This document shows positions 1 through 11,017 of a DNA stretch of 64,000 nt, in pieces (the first letter of the stretch is position 1; every line of letters starts with the position of its first letter). The stretch is from Nitrosomonadales bacterium (GTDB lineage: Bacteria > Pseudomonadota > Gammaproteobacteria > Burkholderiales > Gallionellaceae). The translations under genes were made by a program, and so were the position numbers. The stretch covers positions 34,671 to 98,670 of the forward strand of contig JANYJE010000056.1 of assembly GCA_025408405.1 (NCBI GenBank), given 5' to 3'. The notes below the pieces were generated by a model. That model was not told the DNA's origin, did not search any database, and saw only the letters and a list, made by a program, of their open reading frames with translations.

Positions 1-14
1 AACCCACCGGATTC

Positions 15-1457
15 ATGGAATTCAAGCGACTGAGCGAAGAGAGTTCGCCGGTTGCCAAACGGGTGAAGAATTACCGGGAATTTACCCTGCATTTAAATGA
101 CGCACAGGCCAAGGTGCAGGGAGCGCGCTGCATGGATTGCGGCATCCCGTTCTGCACCAGCGGCTGCCCCGTCAACAACATCATTCCGGACTGGAATGAT
201 CTGGTGTATCGCGGCAACTGGAAACAGGCGCTGGAGGTATTGCATTCGACCAACAACTTCCCCGAAATGACCGGGCGCATTTGCCCGGCTCCGTGCGAGG
301 CGGCCTGTACGCTGAATATCAATGATGACGCGGTCGGTATCAAGAGTATCGAGCACGCGATCATCGACAAGGGCGGCGAAAACGGCTGGGTAGTGCCACT
401 ACCCGCGAAAAAGAAAACCGGCAAAAAAGTGGCGGTGGTCGGCTCAGGTCCCGCCGGGCTGGCAGCCGCACAACAGCTGGCACGCACCGGACACAAGGTG
501 GTTGTGTATGAAAAGAACAACCGCATCGGCGGTCTGCTGCGCTATGGTATCCCGGATTTCAAACTGGACAAACGCCTGATCGATTGGCGCATGGCGCAGC
601 TGCAGGCTGAGGGAGTGGAATTCAAGACAGGTGTGTTTGTAGGCCGTGAGTCACTGGACAAACGCATAGCCTGTGACGCCAAAAAAACCATCAGCCCGGA
701 AGAGTTGCAGAAAAAATATGATGCGGTCATCCTGGCCGGCGGCGCGGAAACACCGCGTGACTTGCCGGTGCCGGGTCGTGAATTGTCTGGTGTACACTTC
801 GCGCTGGAATTCCTCATCCCGCAAAACCGGGCAGTGGCCGGCGATGGCAACAACCCCATCAGCGCAAAAGGCAAACACGTCATCGTGATCGGCGGTGGTG
901 ATACCGGCTCCGATTGCGTGGGTACCTCTAACCGCCACGGCGCTGCTTCTGTCACCCAGTTTGAAGTGATGCCGCGTGCACCCGAGAAGGAAGACAAGCT
1001 GCTGACCTGGCCGAACTGGCCACTCAAGCTGCGCACCTCCAGTTCGCACGAAGAAGGCTGCGCGCGCGACTGGGCGGTGGCGAGCAAGGAGCTGATCGGC
1101 AAAAATGGAAAAGTAACCGGTCTGCGCGCAATACGCGTCGAATTCAAGGACGGCAAGATGGTTGAAGTGCCGGGCAGCGAATTTGAAATGAAGGCCGATC
1201 TGGTGTTTCTGGCGATGGGCTTTGTGAGTCCGGAGCAGAAAGTGCTGGATGCATTTGCCATTGCAAAGGATGGTCGCGGCAATGCCAGAGCCGCGACCGA
1301 TGGCGCCGGCTGCTACCAGACCAGCGTGGCCAAGGTGTTCGCGGCGGGTGATATGCGTCGCGGCCAGTCGCTGGTGGTGTGGGCGATACGCGAAGGCCGC
1401 CAATGCGCGCGTGCGGTGGATGAATTTTTAATGGGCACATCTGTGTTGCCACGATAA
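15..1457 (+). CDS. gltD: Glutamate synthase (NADPH) small subunit
   Basis: Beta subunit of the GOGAT enzyme; it oxidises NADPH on FAD and passes electrons through [4Fe-4S] clusters to the large subunit GltB for glutamate synthesis in the cytoplasm. The 480-residue length fits the family. N-terminal cluster cysteines are visible at C39, C42, C47, C51 and C90, C94, C98. The FAD dinucleotide fold starts at [10 protein letters not shown] (about residue 141), and a second nucleotide fold for NADPH carries [10 protein letters not shown] near residue 290. gltB would lie upstream, outside the window, so this is probably the end of a gltBD operon. hemE follows after 12 bases and may be cotranscribed. 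DsrL in this same window is a distant relative of this fold, but GltD lacks DsrL's C-terminal ferredoxin domain. Confidence 0.96.
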   Translation: MEFKRLSEESSPVAKRVKNYREFTLHLNDAQAKVQGARCMDCGIPFCTSGCPVNNIIPDWNDLVYRGNWKQALEVLHSTNNFPEMTGRICPAPCEAACTLNINDDAVGIKSIEHAIIDKGGENGWVVPLPAKKKTGKKVAVVGSGPAGLAAAQQLARTGHKVVVYEKNNRIGGLLRYGIPDFKLDKRLIDWRMAQLQAEGVEFKTGVFVGRESLDKRIACDAKKTISPEELQKKYDAVILAGGAETPRDLPVPGRELSGVHFALEFLIPQNRAVAGDGNNPISAKGKHVIVIGGGDTGSDCVGTSNRHGAASVTQFEVMPRAPEKEDKLLTWPNWPLKLRTSSSHEEGCARDWAVASKELIGKNGKVTGLRAIRVEFKDGKMVEVPGSEFEMKADLVFLAMGFVSPEQKVLDAFAIAKDGRGNARAATDGAGCYQTSVAKVFAAGDMRRGQSLVVWAIREGRQCARAVDEFLMGTSVLPR

Positions 1458-1469
1458 CCGGAAATAATA

Positions 1470-2534
1470 ATGAACTTCAAAGTAAAGAACGACACCTTCC
1501 TGCGCGCACTGCTGCGTCAGCCTACTGAATACACACCGGTGTGGATGATGCGCCAGGCCGGACGTTACCTGCCGGAATACTGCGCCACGCGCAAACGCGC
1601 CGGCAGCTTTCTGGAACTGTGCAAGAGCCCGGACATGGCCACCGAGGTGACCCTGCAGCCGCTGGAGCGTTTCCCGCTGGATGCCGCCATTCTGTTCTCC
1701 GACATCCTCACCGTGCCCGATGCGATGGGGCTGGGCCTGTACTTCTCGGAAGGGGAAGGCCCGAAATTTCAGCGCCCGTTGCGCGACGAGGCTGCCATCA
1801 AGGCATTGCGTGTCCCGGACATAGGCAAGGATCTGCGCTATGTGACCGATGCCGTGTCGCAAATCCGCAAGGCGCTGGACGGCAGCGTGCCGCTGATCGG
1901 CTTTAGCGGCAGCCCGTGGACTCTTTCCTGTTACATGGTGGAAGGCGGCAGCAGCGATGACTACGCTCGCGTGAAAACGCTGATGTACAAAGAGCCCAAG
2001 CTGATGCACCACATTCTGGAGGTGACTGCACAGTCGGTTACGCAATACCTCAATGCGCAGATAGAGGCCGGCGCACAGGCGGTGATGATTTTTGACTCGT
2101 GGGGTGGTGCGCTGTCACACGCTGCCTATCATGAATTCTCACTTCCCTATATGCAGCGCATCGTGGCAGGCCTCAAGCGTGAGCACGACGGCGTGAAGGT
2201 GCCGGTCATCGTGTTTACCAAAGGTGGCGGCCTGTGGATAGACAGCATTGCAGACATCGGCTGCGACGCGGTAGGGTTGGATTGGACCATGGACATAGGT
2301 GTGGCCCGCCAGAAAGTCGGACAGAAGGTTGCCTTGCAGGGCAATATCGACCCAGCAGTATTGTTTGCAACTCCGGAAGTCATCCACAACGAGGTGGAAA
2401 AAATTCTGGCCAGTTACGGCTTCGGCAGCGGCCATGTGTTCAATCTGGGGCACGGCATCTCGCAATTTACCGACCCGAATAACGCGGCAGCCTTGGTAGC
2501 AGCGGTGCACGAGCTGAGCAGAAAATATCACTGA
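1470..2534 (+). CDS. hemE: Uroporphyrinogen decarboxylase
   Basis: Cytoplasmic enzyme of haem synthesis that decarboxylates the four acetate side chains of uroporphyrinogen III to give coproporphyrinogen III. The protein has 354 residues, normal for HemE. It shows the N-terminal signature [12 protein letters not shown] (residues 24-35) and the second signature [17 protein letters not shown] near residue 145. Its substrate uroporphyrinogen III is also the substrate of CysG at 39744-41123, so the two genes sit at the branch between haem (for the many cytochromes here) and sirohaem (for DsrAB). It follows gltD closely and ends at a strong terminator. Confidence 0.97.
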   Translation: MNFKVKNDTFLRALLRQPTEYTPVWMMRQAGRYLPEYCATRKRAGSFLELCKSPDMATEVTLQPLERFPLDAAILFSDILTVPDAMGLGLYFSEGEGPKFQRPLRDEAAIKALRVPDIGKDLRYVTDAVSQIRKALDGSVPLIGFSGSPWTLSCYMVEGGSSDDYARVKTLMYKEPKLMHHILEVTAQSVTQYLNAQIEAGAQAVMIFDSWGGALSHAAYHEFSLPYMQRIVAGLKREHDGVKVPVIVFTKGGGLWIDSIADIGCDAVGLDWTMDIGVARQKVGQKVALQGNIDPAVLFATPEVIHNEVEKILASYGFGSGHVFNLGHGISQFTDPNNAAALVAAVHELSRKYH

Positions 2535-2579
2535 AAACGCTTGACAAGCCCGTGCTTATGCACAACAAGGGTGCGCAAT

Positions 2580-2622
2580 ACAGAGGCTGCAGGAGATTTC
2601 CCTGTGGCCTCTGTTGTTTTTT
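2580..2622 (+). terminator. Rho-independent terminator after hemE
   Basis: ACAGAGGC at 2580-2587 pairs with GCCTCTGT at 2607-2614, with a further CAGG/CCTG pairing inside, followed by a T-rich run (TGTTTTTTGG). It lies 46 bases after the hemE stop and would end the gltD-hemE transcript before priA. Confidence 0.85.
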
Positions 2623-2734
2623 GGTATCAGATTGATTTTAAACGCAATAAATGATTGCGCGTAAAACAGGCAGAAGCAAAAAACCGTATATATCATTAGT
2701 AGTTAGTGCACTTATTTGGGAATTACGCACATAG

Positions 2735-2757
2735 TTATCCACAGCTTGTGTGGGTAA
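2735..2757. promoter_or_regulatory. Inverted pair of DnaA boxes upstream of priA
   Basis: TTATCCACA (2735-2743) is a perfect DnaA box on the plus strand. Five bases on, TGTGGGTAA (2749-2757) is an 8/9 match to the inverted box. The pair lies about 65 bases before the priA start in an AT-rich stretch (2620-2819). Known biology: DnaA bound at promoters represses or activates some replication genes. Inference: DnaA-linked control of priA. I see only these two boxes and no origin-like array, so I do not call oriC. Confidence 0.5.
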
Positions 2758-2819
2758 GATAAAAAACCTAATTCAGTCAACGTGATTAGAAAAATTCAGC
2801 AGAAATTACCGGAGAAAAA

Positions 2820-5006
<2,187 letters not shown>

Positions 5007-5292
5007 CTGAGCGCGGGGAGAAGTTGGAATACCAGTCTGGATGCAACGGTAAGTCAGAATTTGAAACTGACATCTGCATTTTCGAAGGCGAAATTCCCCG
5101 AGTGATTGTATACAGCCGTATATAGAAGAGTCATTGCTCCGCGACACAAGTGCCAAAGGAAACGGCAAATTTCGCGGCCTCTTCCGTAAGACTGCTAGAA
5201 CTGTAGCTTTGAGGGGTTGCTGTTGAATGCGGAGCGTGAAACGCGAAGTAACAAATAGCTGTGGTGCAACATTGCAGGTCGAATGGCGTAGC

Positions 5293-6407
5293 TCAGCCGC
5301 CGATATACGACATCTCCACCCGCTTGCGGCGCGGCGCGGCGTCCGGTGTCTGCAGGCTGCGCAGCTCCGAGTAGCGGTCGTCGCGCTTGCGCCATATCTG
5401 AGCGATGATGGAGGAAATTTCCAGATCGGATTTACCGTTGCGCAGCAGGTCGCGCAGGTCGTGTCCTTGCGAGGCGAACAGGCAGTTGTAGAGCACGCCT
5501 TCGGTGGACAGGCGCGCACGCGTGCATTCGTGGCAGAAACTCTGCGTCACGCTGGAGATCACGCCAATCTCGCCGCCGCCATCCCGGTAGCGCCAGCGCG
5601 CGGCGGTTTCGCCGGGTTGGTCGGGTGACAGCTGTTGCAGCGGCAGCTGCGCATCGATGTGCGCACGACTTCGGCAGAGGGAATGACTTCGTCCATCTTC
5701 CAGCCATTCGAAGTGCCCACATCCATGAACTCGATGAAGCGCAGAATAAATGGCGAGCCCTTGAAGTGGCGCGCCATGGGCACGATCTCCTGATCGTTCA
5801 TGCCGCCCTTCACCACCATGTTCACCTTGATCGGATCAAGTCCCGCCGCATGCGCCACTTCCAGTCCATGCAGCACTTCCGCTACGGGGAAATCGACATC
5901 GTTCATGCGCTTGAAAGTGGCGTCATCCAGCGAGTCCAGCGAAACGGTGACGCGGCTTAGCCCGGCATCTTTCAGCGCGCGCGCCTTCTTGGCGAGCAGG
6001 GAGCCGTTGGTGGTAAGAGTGATGTCGAGGTCGCGGCCATCTGCAGTCTTGAGTAGTGCCAGCTGTTCAACCAGAACTTCCATGTTTTTGCGCAGCAGCG
6101 GCTCGCCGCCGGTCAGGCGAATTTTGGCCACGCCATGCGCAACAAAAATTTTGGCGATACGCACGATCTCCTCAAAGCTCAGCAAAGAGGAACGCGGCAG
6201 GAAGGGGTGGTTATGGTCGAAGGAGGCCTTGGGCATGCAGTAGACGCAGCGGAAGTTGCAGCGATCAGTGAGCGAGATGCGCAGATCCTGCAAGGGGCGC
6301 GCCCTTGCATCGAGCAGCAAGCCGGTTGGGGCTGCAACGTCGGTTGTCAGCCTGGGCACGGCATCAAGCTGGCGCTGATCGGCGATGTGTATAAACTTTT
6401 CGGTCAT
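5293..6407 (-). pseudogene. moaA: GTP 3',8-cyclase MoaA with a one-base frameshift
   Basis: Radical-SAM enzyme that converts GTP to 3',8-cyclo-GTP, the first step of molybdenum cofactor synthesis. The first 250 or so residues are in one frame, with the SAM cluster at C50, C54, C57 (CNFRCVYC) and the LTGGEPLLR motif. The frame is lost between bases 5660 and 5661. If one base is restored there (CGC-CAC-ATC instead of CGC-ACA-TCG on the coding strand), the protein continues through [20 protein letters not shown], which holds the second cluster (CHEC and a later C), and ends in the diagnostic SYIGG at 5293. The repaired protein would be 371 residues, normal for MoaA. As it stands, the first frame runs on to 5559 with a nonsense tail and would lack the C-terminal cluster. 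Either this is a sequencing or assembly error, or the copy is dead and another moaA exists elsewhere. Confidence 0.88.
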
Positions 6408-6581
6408 GCCTGTGGTGTTGCAAAAAACATGAGAGCTCAGAAATCCAGCAAAGTTGCAGATTCAATATGAAACCGGTTTATCATTCGGGTCGTTGAGGCC
6501 GGGATCAGGCTGGTAATGGCTACACCCCCGCCCACGGGGCGCAATCATTGTACATCCACTTAAAATAAGGAAGAAGACGGT

Positions 6582-8216
6582 ATGGCGTATTTGGATTTCC
6601 TGGACAAAGAGCACAGCATCGCCCATGCCGGCTATAACCGCTGGCTGGTGCCCCCGGCAGCGCTGGCGATCCATCTGTGCATCGGCATGGCCTACGGCTT
6701 TTCGGTGTTCTGGTTACCGCTGTCCAAGGCGATAGGCATCAAGGAGCCGCTGGCCTGTGCAAGTGACATGGGCTTCTTGGCTGAAGTTTTTTCCAGCACC
6801 TGTGACTGGAAAATTTCCATGCTGGGCTGGATGTTTACCCTGTTCTTCGTGTTGCTGGGCACCTCTGCGGCCCTGCTGGGCGGCTGGCTTGAGCGTGCCG
6901 GCCCGCGCAAGGCAGGGGTAGTGGCCGCGCTGTGCTGGGCTGGCGGCCTGGTAATCTCGGCGCTGGGTGTATATACCCACCAGATTATGTTGTTGTGGCT
7001 GGGTTCAGGTGTCATCGGCGGCATCGGTCTGGGCCTGGGGTATATCTCGCCGGTTTCCACACTGATCAAATGGTTTCCAGACCGGCGCGGCATGGCCACC
7101 GGCATGGCCATCATGGGCTTCGGCGGCGGTGCGATGATAGGCGCGCCCATGGCCAACGAGTTGATGCATCACTTTGCCACACCCACCTCAGTCGGCGTTT
7201 GGGAAACCTTTCTGGTGCTGGCCGCTGTCTATTTCGTGTTCATGATGGCCGGGGCCATGGGTTACCGCGTGCCGCCCTCCGGCTGGAAGCCTGATGGCTG
7301 GAGCGAGCCCGAGCGCAAAGCAAGCAAGTCGATGATCACGCACAAGCATGTGCATGTCAGCAAAGTCTGGGGCATCCCGCAGTTCTGGCTGATCTGGGGT
7401 GTGCTGTGTCTGAATGTGACCGCGGGTATCGGCGTGATAGGCATGGCCTCGCCGCTGTTGCAGGAGGTGTTTGCCGGCAAGCTCATCGGCCTCAGCGCAG
7501 GCTTCAACGAACTGACTGGTGAGCAGAAGGTGCAGATAGCGGCCATAGCTGCAGGCTTCACCGGTCTGTTGTCGCTGTTCAATATTGCCGGGCGCTTTGT
7601 GTGGGCCTCGTTCTCCGACTACATCGGCCGTCAGGGTACCTACTACGTATTTTTCATCCTCGGTTTCATCCTGTATGTGTCGATACCCAGCCTGGGTCAG
7701 GCCGGCAGCATCGCCCTGTTCGTGGGCGCGTTCTGCATCATCCTGTCCATGTATGGCGGCGGTTTTGCCACGGTTCCCGCCTATCTTGCGGATATTTTCG
7801 GCACCCAGATGGTGGGCGCCATCCACGGGCGCCTGTTGACCGCGTGGGCAACTGCAGGCGTGCTGGGCCCGGTGCTGGTCAACTATATACGCGAGTACCA
7901 GATTGACCATGGTGTGCCCAAGGCGCACGTCTATGACGTGACCATGTACATCATGGCAGGCATGCTGTTGCTGGGCTTGCTGTGCAATGCGCTGGTGCGT
8001 CCGGTGGCGGACAAGCACTGCATGAGCGATGCAGAGCTGGCGCAGGAAAGGAAACTTGCCCATGACCGCGATGCTCCAAGAAGTGCCGCGGCAGGAGAGC
8101 ATGTGGGTTATGGCAACCATCCGCTGATGATTGCGCTGGCGTGGTCGGCCGTGGGCATTCCGCTGGCCATCGGAATCTGGATCACCATGCAGAAAGCCTT
8201 CATCCTGTTCAAGTGA
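6582..8216 (+). CDS. MFS transporter of the oxalate/formate antiporter (OFA) family
   Basis: Inner-membrane carrier of about 12 helices, 544 residues. The N-terminus (NRWLVPPAALAIHLCIGMAY) and the motif WFPDRRGMATGMAIMGFG near residue 165 are typical of the OFA branch. A hydrophilic loop after helix 2 (about residues 55-75) and a C-terminal extension with two further hydrophobic stretches make it longer than the roughly 400-430 residues of OxlT-like proteins. The stop is 3 bases before mobA, so it heads the mobA-mobB-moaDEC unit. Substrate is unknown; oxalate, formate or another small carboxylate are family possibilities. Its place in a Mo-cofactor operon may only reflect cotranscription, or may link it to a molybdoenzyme substrate. 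Confidence 0.85.
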   Translation: MAYLDFLDKEHSIAHAGYNRWLVPPAALAIHLCIGMAYGFSVFWLPLSKAIGIKEPLACASDMGFLAEVFSSTCDWKISMLGWMFTLFFVLLGTSAALLGGWLERAGPRKAGVVAALCWAGGLVISALGVYTHQIMLLWLGSGVIGGIGLGLGYISPVSTLIKWFPDRRGMATGMAIMGFGGGAMIGAPMANELMHHFATPTSVGVWETFLVLAAVYFVFMMAGAMGYRVPPSGWKPDGWSEPERKASKSMITHKHVHVSKVWGIPQFWLIWGVLCLNVTAGIGVIGMASPLLQEVFAGKLIGLSAGFNELTGEQKVQIAAIAAGFTGLLSLFNIAGRFVWASFSDYIGRQGTYYVFFILGFILYVSIPSLGQAGSIALFVGAFCIILSMYGGGFATVPAYLADIFGTQMVGAIHGRLLTAWATAGVLGPVLVNYIREYQIDHGVPKAHVYDVTMYIMAGMLLLGLLCNALVRPVADKHCMSDAELAQERKLAHDRDAPRSAAAGEHVGYGNHPLMIALAWSAVGIPLAIGIWITMQKAFILFK

Positions 8217-8219
8217 ATC

Positions 8220-8825
8220 ATGCCGCATTTTGAATCCCCGGCGCCTGCCATCAGCACCGTCATATTGGCTGGCGGCCTGGGCACGCGCATGGGGGGCGAC
8301 AAGGGTTTGCAAATGCTGCATGGTCGTGCACTCATCAGCTGGGTGCTGGACAGCATAGCCAGGCAGAGCGAGGAGGTGCTGCTAAGCGCGAATGGCCGGC
8401 ACGATGTTTATGCAGTGTTTGGGTGCCGCGTGATCGCAGACGAGACGGCTGACTGGGCAGGGCCCTTGGCGGGATTGCAGGCCGCCATGCGCGGCGCGCG
8501 CAACGACTGGGTGATGAGCGTGCCGTGCGACACGCCGTTCCTGCCCGGCGATCTGGTGCCGCGCTTGTATGCAGTGATGGATAACTCATCAGCACAAGCT
8601 GCCGTTGCCGTCGTGGCAGGACGCAGGCAGCCTGCCATCGCCTTGTACCGCCGTGACGTATTGCCCAGGCTGGACGCCTACTTGGTTGCGGGCGGACGCA
8701 AGGTTAATGACTGGCTGAATTCGTTGCGGCTATGCGAGGTGGAGTTTGCCAATGCCGGTGACTTTGCCAACATCAATTCGCAGGACGATCTGGCCCGCGC
8801 CAACCAGATACAACAGAAGCAATAG
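8220..8825 (+). CDS. mobA: Molybdenum cofactor guanylyltransferase
   Basis: Attaches GMP to Mo-molybdopterin to make the MGD cofactor used by NarG and other DMSO-reductase-family enzymes. The 201-residue protein has the nucleotidyltransferase signature LAGGLGTRMGGDKGL at residues 17-31 and the metal-binding VPCDTPFLP near residue 101. The start lies 3 bases after the transporter stop, suggesting translational coupling. mobB follows after 22 bases. Confidence 0.95.
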   Translation: MPHFESPAPAISTVILAGGLGTRMGGDKGLQMLHGRALISWVLDSIARQSEEVLLSANGRHDVYAVFGCRVIADETADWAGPLAGLQAAMRGARNDWVMSVPCDTPFLPGDLVPRLYAVMDNSSAQAAVAVVAGRRQPAIALYRRDVLPRLDAYLVAGGRKVNDWLNSLRLCEVEFANAGDFANINSQDDLARANQIQQKQ

Positions 8826-8847
8826 CTGATCGGATTGAAAATAGCTT

Positions 8848-9363
8848 ATGTCTGAACAGAAAATTATTGGTTTTGCCGGTTTCTCCGGCAGTGGCAAGAC
8901 CACGCTGCTGGAAAGAGTGATCCCGCTGCTGACGGCGCAAGGCCTGCGCATCGCGGTCATCAAACATGCGCATCACAACTTCGACATCGATAAACCGGGC
9001 AAGGACAGCCACCGCCACCGCGAGGCGGGTGCAAAAGAGGTGCTGCTCGTTTCGGGCTATCGCTGGGCGCTGATGCACGAGCTGCGCGAAGAAGAAGAGC
9101 CCAGCATGGAAGCGTTGTGCCAGCGACTGAGTCCCTGCGACCTGGTGATCGTGGAGGGCTACAAGTATTCCGAGATTCCCAAGATAGAAGTGCACCGCAA
9201 GGAAACGGGCCACCCGCATCTGTATCCTGAGGATCCTTGCATCATCGCTGTTGCTTCGGATAGCCAGACTATATTGCCGGTGCCAGGTCTCGATATCAAT
9301 GCGCCGCAGCAGGTAGCCGAATTTGTCCTGGACTATTTTTCTTTTGGCAGGAAACCATCATGA
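8848..9363 (+). CDS. mobB: Molybdopterin-guanine dinucleotide biosynthesis adaptor MobB
   Basis: GTP-binding helper of MobA. The 171-residue protein carries a P-loop GFSGSGKTTLL at residues 11-21 and the family motifs KHAHHNFDID and DLVIVEGYKYSEIPKIEVHR. Its last codons overlap the moaD start by four bases (ATGA), so the two are translationally coupled. Confidence 0.94.
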   Translation: MSEQKIIGFAGFSGSGKTTLLERVIPLLTAQGLRIAVIKHAHHNFDIDKPGKDSHRHREAGAKEVLLVSGYRWALMHELREEEEPSMEALCQRLSPCDLVIVEGYKYSEIPKIEVHRKETGHPHLYPEDPCIIAVASDSQTILPVPGLDINAPQQVAEFVLDYFSFGRKPS

Positions 9364-9614
9364 AGATCGAGCTGCTATATTTTGGCCGCCCCGGCGAAAA
9401 CCTGAAGCTTGCGCGCGAAACCGTGCAAGCGCCGGCACATCTGCAGACGCTGGCCGAGCTGCTGGCCTGGCTGCGCACGCGCAGTGCAGTGTGGGAGCAT
9501 GAACTTGCGGACAAGCGCGTGCGCTGCGCGATCAACCAGGAATTCTGCACCACCAGCGCCGCCATCAAGGACGGCGATGAGGTTGCCATCTTCTCGCCGA
9601 TCTCGGGAGGCTGA
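9360..9614 (+). CDS. moaD: Molybdopterin synthase small subunit (sulfur carrier)
   Basis: Ubiquitin-fold carrier whose C-terminal thiocarboxylate supplies the dithiolene sulfurs of molybdopterin. The 84-residue protein has the typical MKIELLYFGRPGE start and ends in ISGG, the required Gly-Gly terminus. It overlaps mobB by four bases and ends one base before moaE. Confidence 0.95.
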   Translation: MKIELLYFGRPGENLKLARETVQAPAHLQTLAELLAWLRTRSAVWEHELADKRVRCAINQEFCTTSAAIKDGDEVAIFSPISGG

Positions 9615-9615
9615 C

Positions 9616-10074
9616 ATGAGCGTGAAAATTCAGCATGAAGATTTTGACCTGTCTGCCGAAATGGCAGCGCTGCGCGCCAGCAGCAACAACGTGGGCGCGA
9701 TCGTCAGTTTCGTCGGGCTGGTGCGCGACATGAGTTCGGATGAAAAGGTGGAAAGCATCTATCTGGAATACTATCCGGGCATGTGCGAGAAGGAGCTGGA
9801 TAAAATCATCGCCGAGGCAACCGCACGCTGGCAGCTGATAGGCGCACGCGTCATTCATCGCATCGGAAGGCTCAACCCAAATGACCAGATCGTGCTGGTC
9901 GCCACAGCGGCATCGCATCGCGGCGAAGCATTCAAAGCCTGCGAATTCATCATCGACTACCTGAAGACTGCAGCGCCGTTCTGGAAAAAAGAATTGAAGC
10001 CGCAAGGCGGCGAGTGGCTGGAAACCAGGGAAACTGACGTGCAACGCATGGACCACTGGCGCAGCCAGAAATAA
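9616..10074 (+). CDS. moaE: Molybdopterin synthase catalytic subunit
   Basis: Inserts two sulfurs from MoaD into cyclic pyranopterin monophosphate. I start it at ATG 9616, right behind the moaD stop and its embedded GGGAGG ribosome site, giving 152 residues; a longer reading frame upstream only overlaps moaD. Family motifs are [31 protein letters not shown] and the active-site lysine region APFWKKE. Confidence 0.95.
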   Translation: MSVKIQHEDFDLSAEMAALRASSNNVGAIVSFVGLVRDMSSDEKVESIYLEYYPGMCEKELDKIIAEATARWQLIGARVIHRIGRLNPNDQIVLVATAASHRGEAFKACEFIIDYLKTAAPFWKKELKPQGGEWLETRETDVQRMDHWRSQK

Positions 10075-10094
10075 ATAACGGAAAAGGAATCTGC

Positions 10095-10565
10095 ATGACA
10101 CTCAACCACTTCGATCAGGACGGCCAGGCCCACATGGTGGATGTGGGCGACAAGAATGAAACCAGACGCATCGCACGTGCCAGCGGGCGCATCAGGATGA
10201 AACCGGAAACGCTGGCACTGCTTATTTCCGGCGCCGCCCAAAAGGGTGATGTGCTGGGCGTGGCGCGCATTGCGGCCATACAGGGCAGTAAGCGCACATC
10301 AGAGTTGATCCCGCTGTGCCATCCGCTCTATCTCACCCACGTGGCGGTGGAGTTCAATATCGATGCGGCAGACCACGCGGTGGAGTGCATCGTCAGCGCC
10401 GAAACGCTGGGTCGCACCGGAGTGGAGATGGAAGCGCTCACTGCAGTCAGTATCGCGCTGCTTACGGTTTACGACATGTGCAAGGCGGTCGATCGCGGCA
10501 TGGAAATCACCCGGGTGCGCGTGCTGGAAAAAATGGGCGGAAAATCCGGCCACTGGCAAGCATAA
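10095..10565 (+). CDS. moaC: Cyclic pyranopterin monophosphate synthase
   Basis: Converts the MoaA product to cPMP. The 156-residue length is normal. Diagnostic stretches are [14 protein letters not shown] near the N-terminus, [13 protein letters not shown] (residues 74-86) and [23 protein letters not shown] cut here to its core MEALTAVS. With mobA, mobB, moaD, moaE and the frameshifted moaA, it gives nearly the whole Mo-cofactor route; mogA is at 29650-30198 and moeA is not seen. Confidence 0.96.
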   Translation: MTLNHFDQDGQAHMVDVGDKNETRRIARASGRIRMKPETLALLISGAAQKGDVLGVARIAAIQGSKRTSELIPLCHPLYLTHVAVEFNIDAADHAVECIVSAETLGRTGVEMEALTAVSIALLTVYDMCKAVDRGMEITRVRVLEKMGGKSGHWQA

Positions 10566-10576
10566 GTAAAATAAAT

Positions 10577-10606
10577 GCAGGGTGCGCTTGCGCCCCCTGC
10601 AAAATT
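10577..10606 (+). terminator. Hairpin after moaC
   Basis: GCAGGG (10577-10582) pairs with CCCTGC (10595-10600) around an inner GCG/CGC pairing. The following AAAATTATTA is only weakly T-rich, so this may be a partial terminator or an RNA-stability hairpin at the end of the Mo-cofactor transcript. Confidence 0.5.
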
Positions 10607-10660
10607 ATTACCGCATTGACATTGAATTTAAATAATAAGCATACGGAAGCAAGGGGCAAC

Positions 10661-11017
10661 ATGAATCTGCAAACGCTACTGCAAAAACTGGAAGAGTCAC
10701 CCGATTCCATCGAGTTCAAAGATGCCATGGACGTGATCGAGGCCATATACGACTTCACGCCCACGGCATTCAAGAACGGCGAGCTGATGAATGAAGCCGG
10801 ACAGAATAACGGTTCGTGCAAACTTTTTTCATTCGCAAAACTGCAAGGCCTGTCGACTCAGCAAACGCTGCAATGCTTCGGTGCCTATTACCGCGACGAT
10901 GTGCTGCTTCACCCGCATGGCACAGATCACCAGAACATCCGCAACTTCATCAAGGCGGGCTGGACGGGCGTTGAGTTTAAAAGTGCCGCGCTGAAACCCA
11001 AGCCAACGCCGCAGTGA
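10661..11017 (+). CDS. HopJ-type family protein
   Basis: Small acidic cytoplasmic protein of 118 residues from ATG 10661. It matches the family named after the plant-pathogen effector HopJ: IEFKDAMDVIEAIYDFTPTAF, then NEAGQNNGSCKLFSFAKLQ and CFGAYYRDDVLLHPHGTDH (first given only as its motif IEAIYDFTPTAF). The family is widespread in free-living bacteria, so the name does not imply secretion; there is no type III apparatus here. The stop overlaps the GTG start of the next gene by four bases (GTGA). Function unknown. Confidence 0.85.
   Translation: MNLQTLLQKLEESPDSIEFKDAMDVIEAIYDFTPTAFKNGELMNEAGQNNGSCKLFSFAKLQGLSTQQTLQCFGAYYRDDVLLHPHGTDHQNIRNFIKAGWTGVEFKSAALKPKPTPQ

Noticed and set aside
2620..2819. 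Chromosomal origin of replication
   Set aside because: Only two DnaA boxes and no dnaA or dnaN gene; a single operator before priA explains them.
7188..8321. A 377-residue minus-strand frame over the OFA transporter and the start of mobA
   Set aside because: Histidine- and glutamine-rich translation typical of an antisense frame; both sense genes are clear.
10661..11017. A type III secretion effector because of the HopJ name
   Set aside because: The family is common in non-pathogens and no secretion genes are present.
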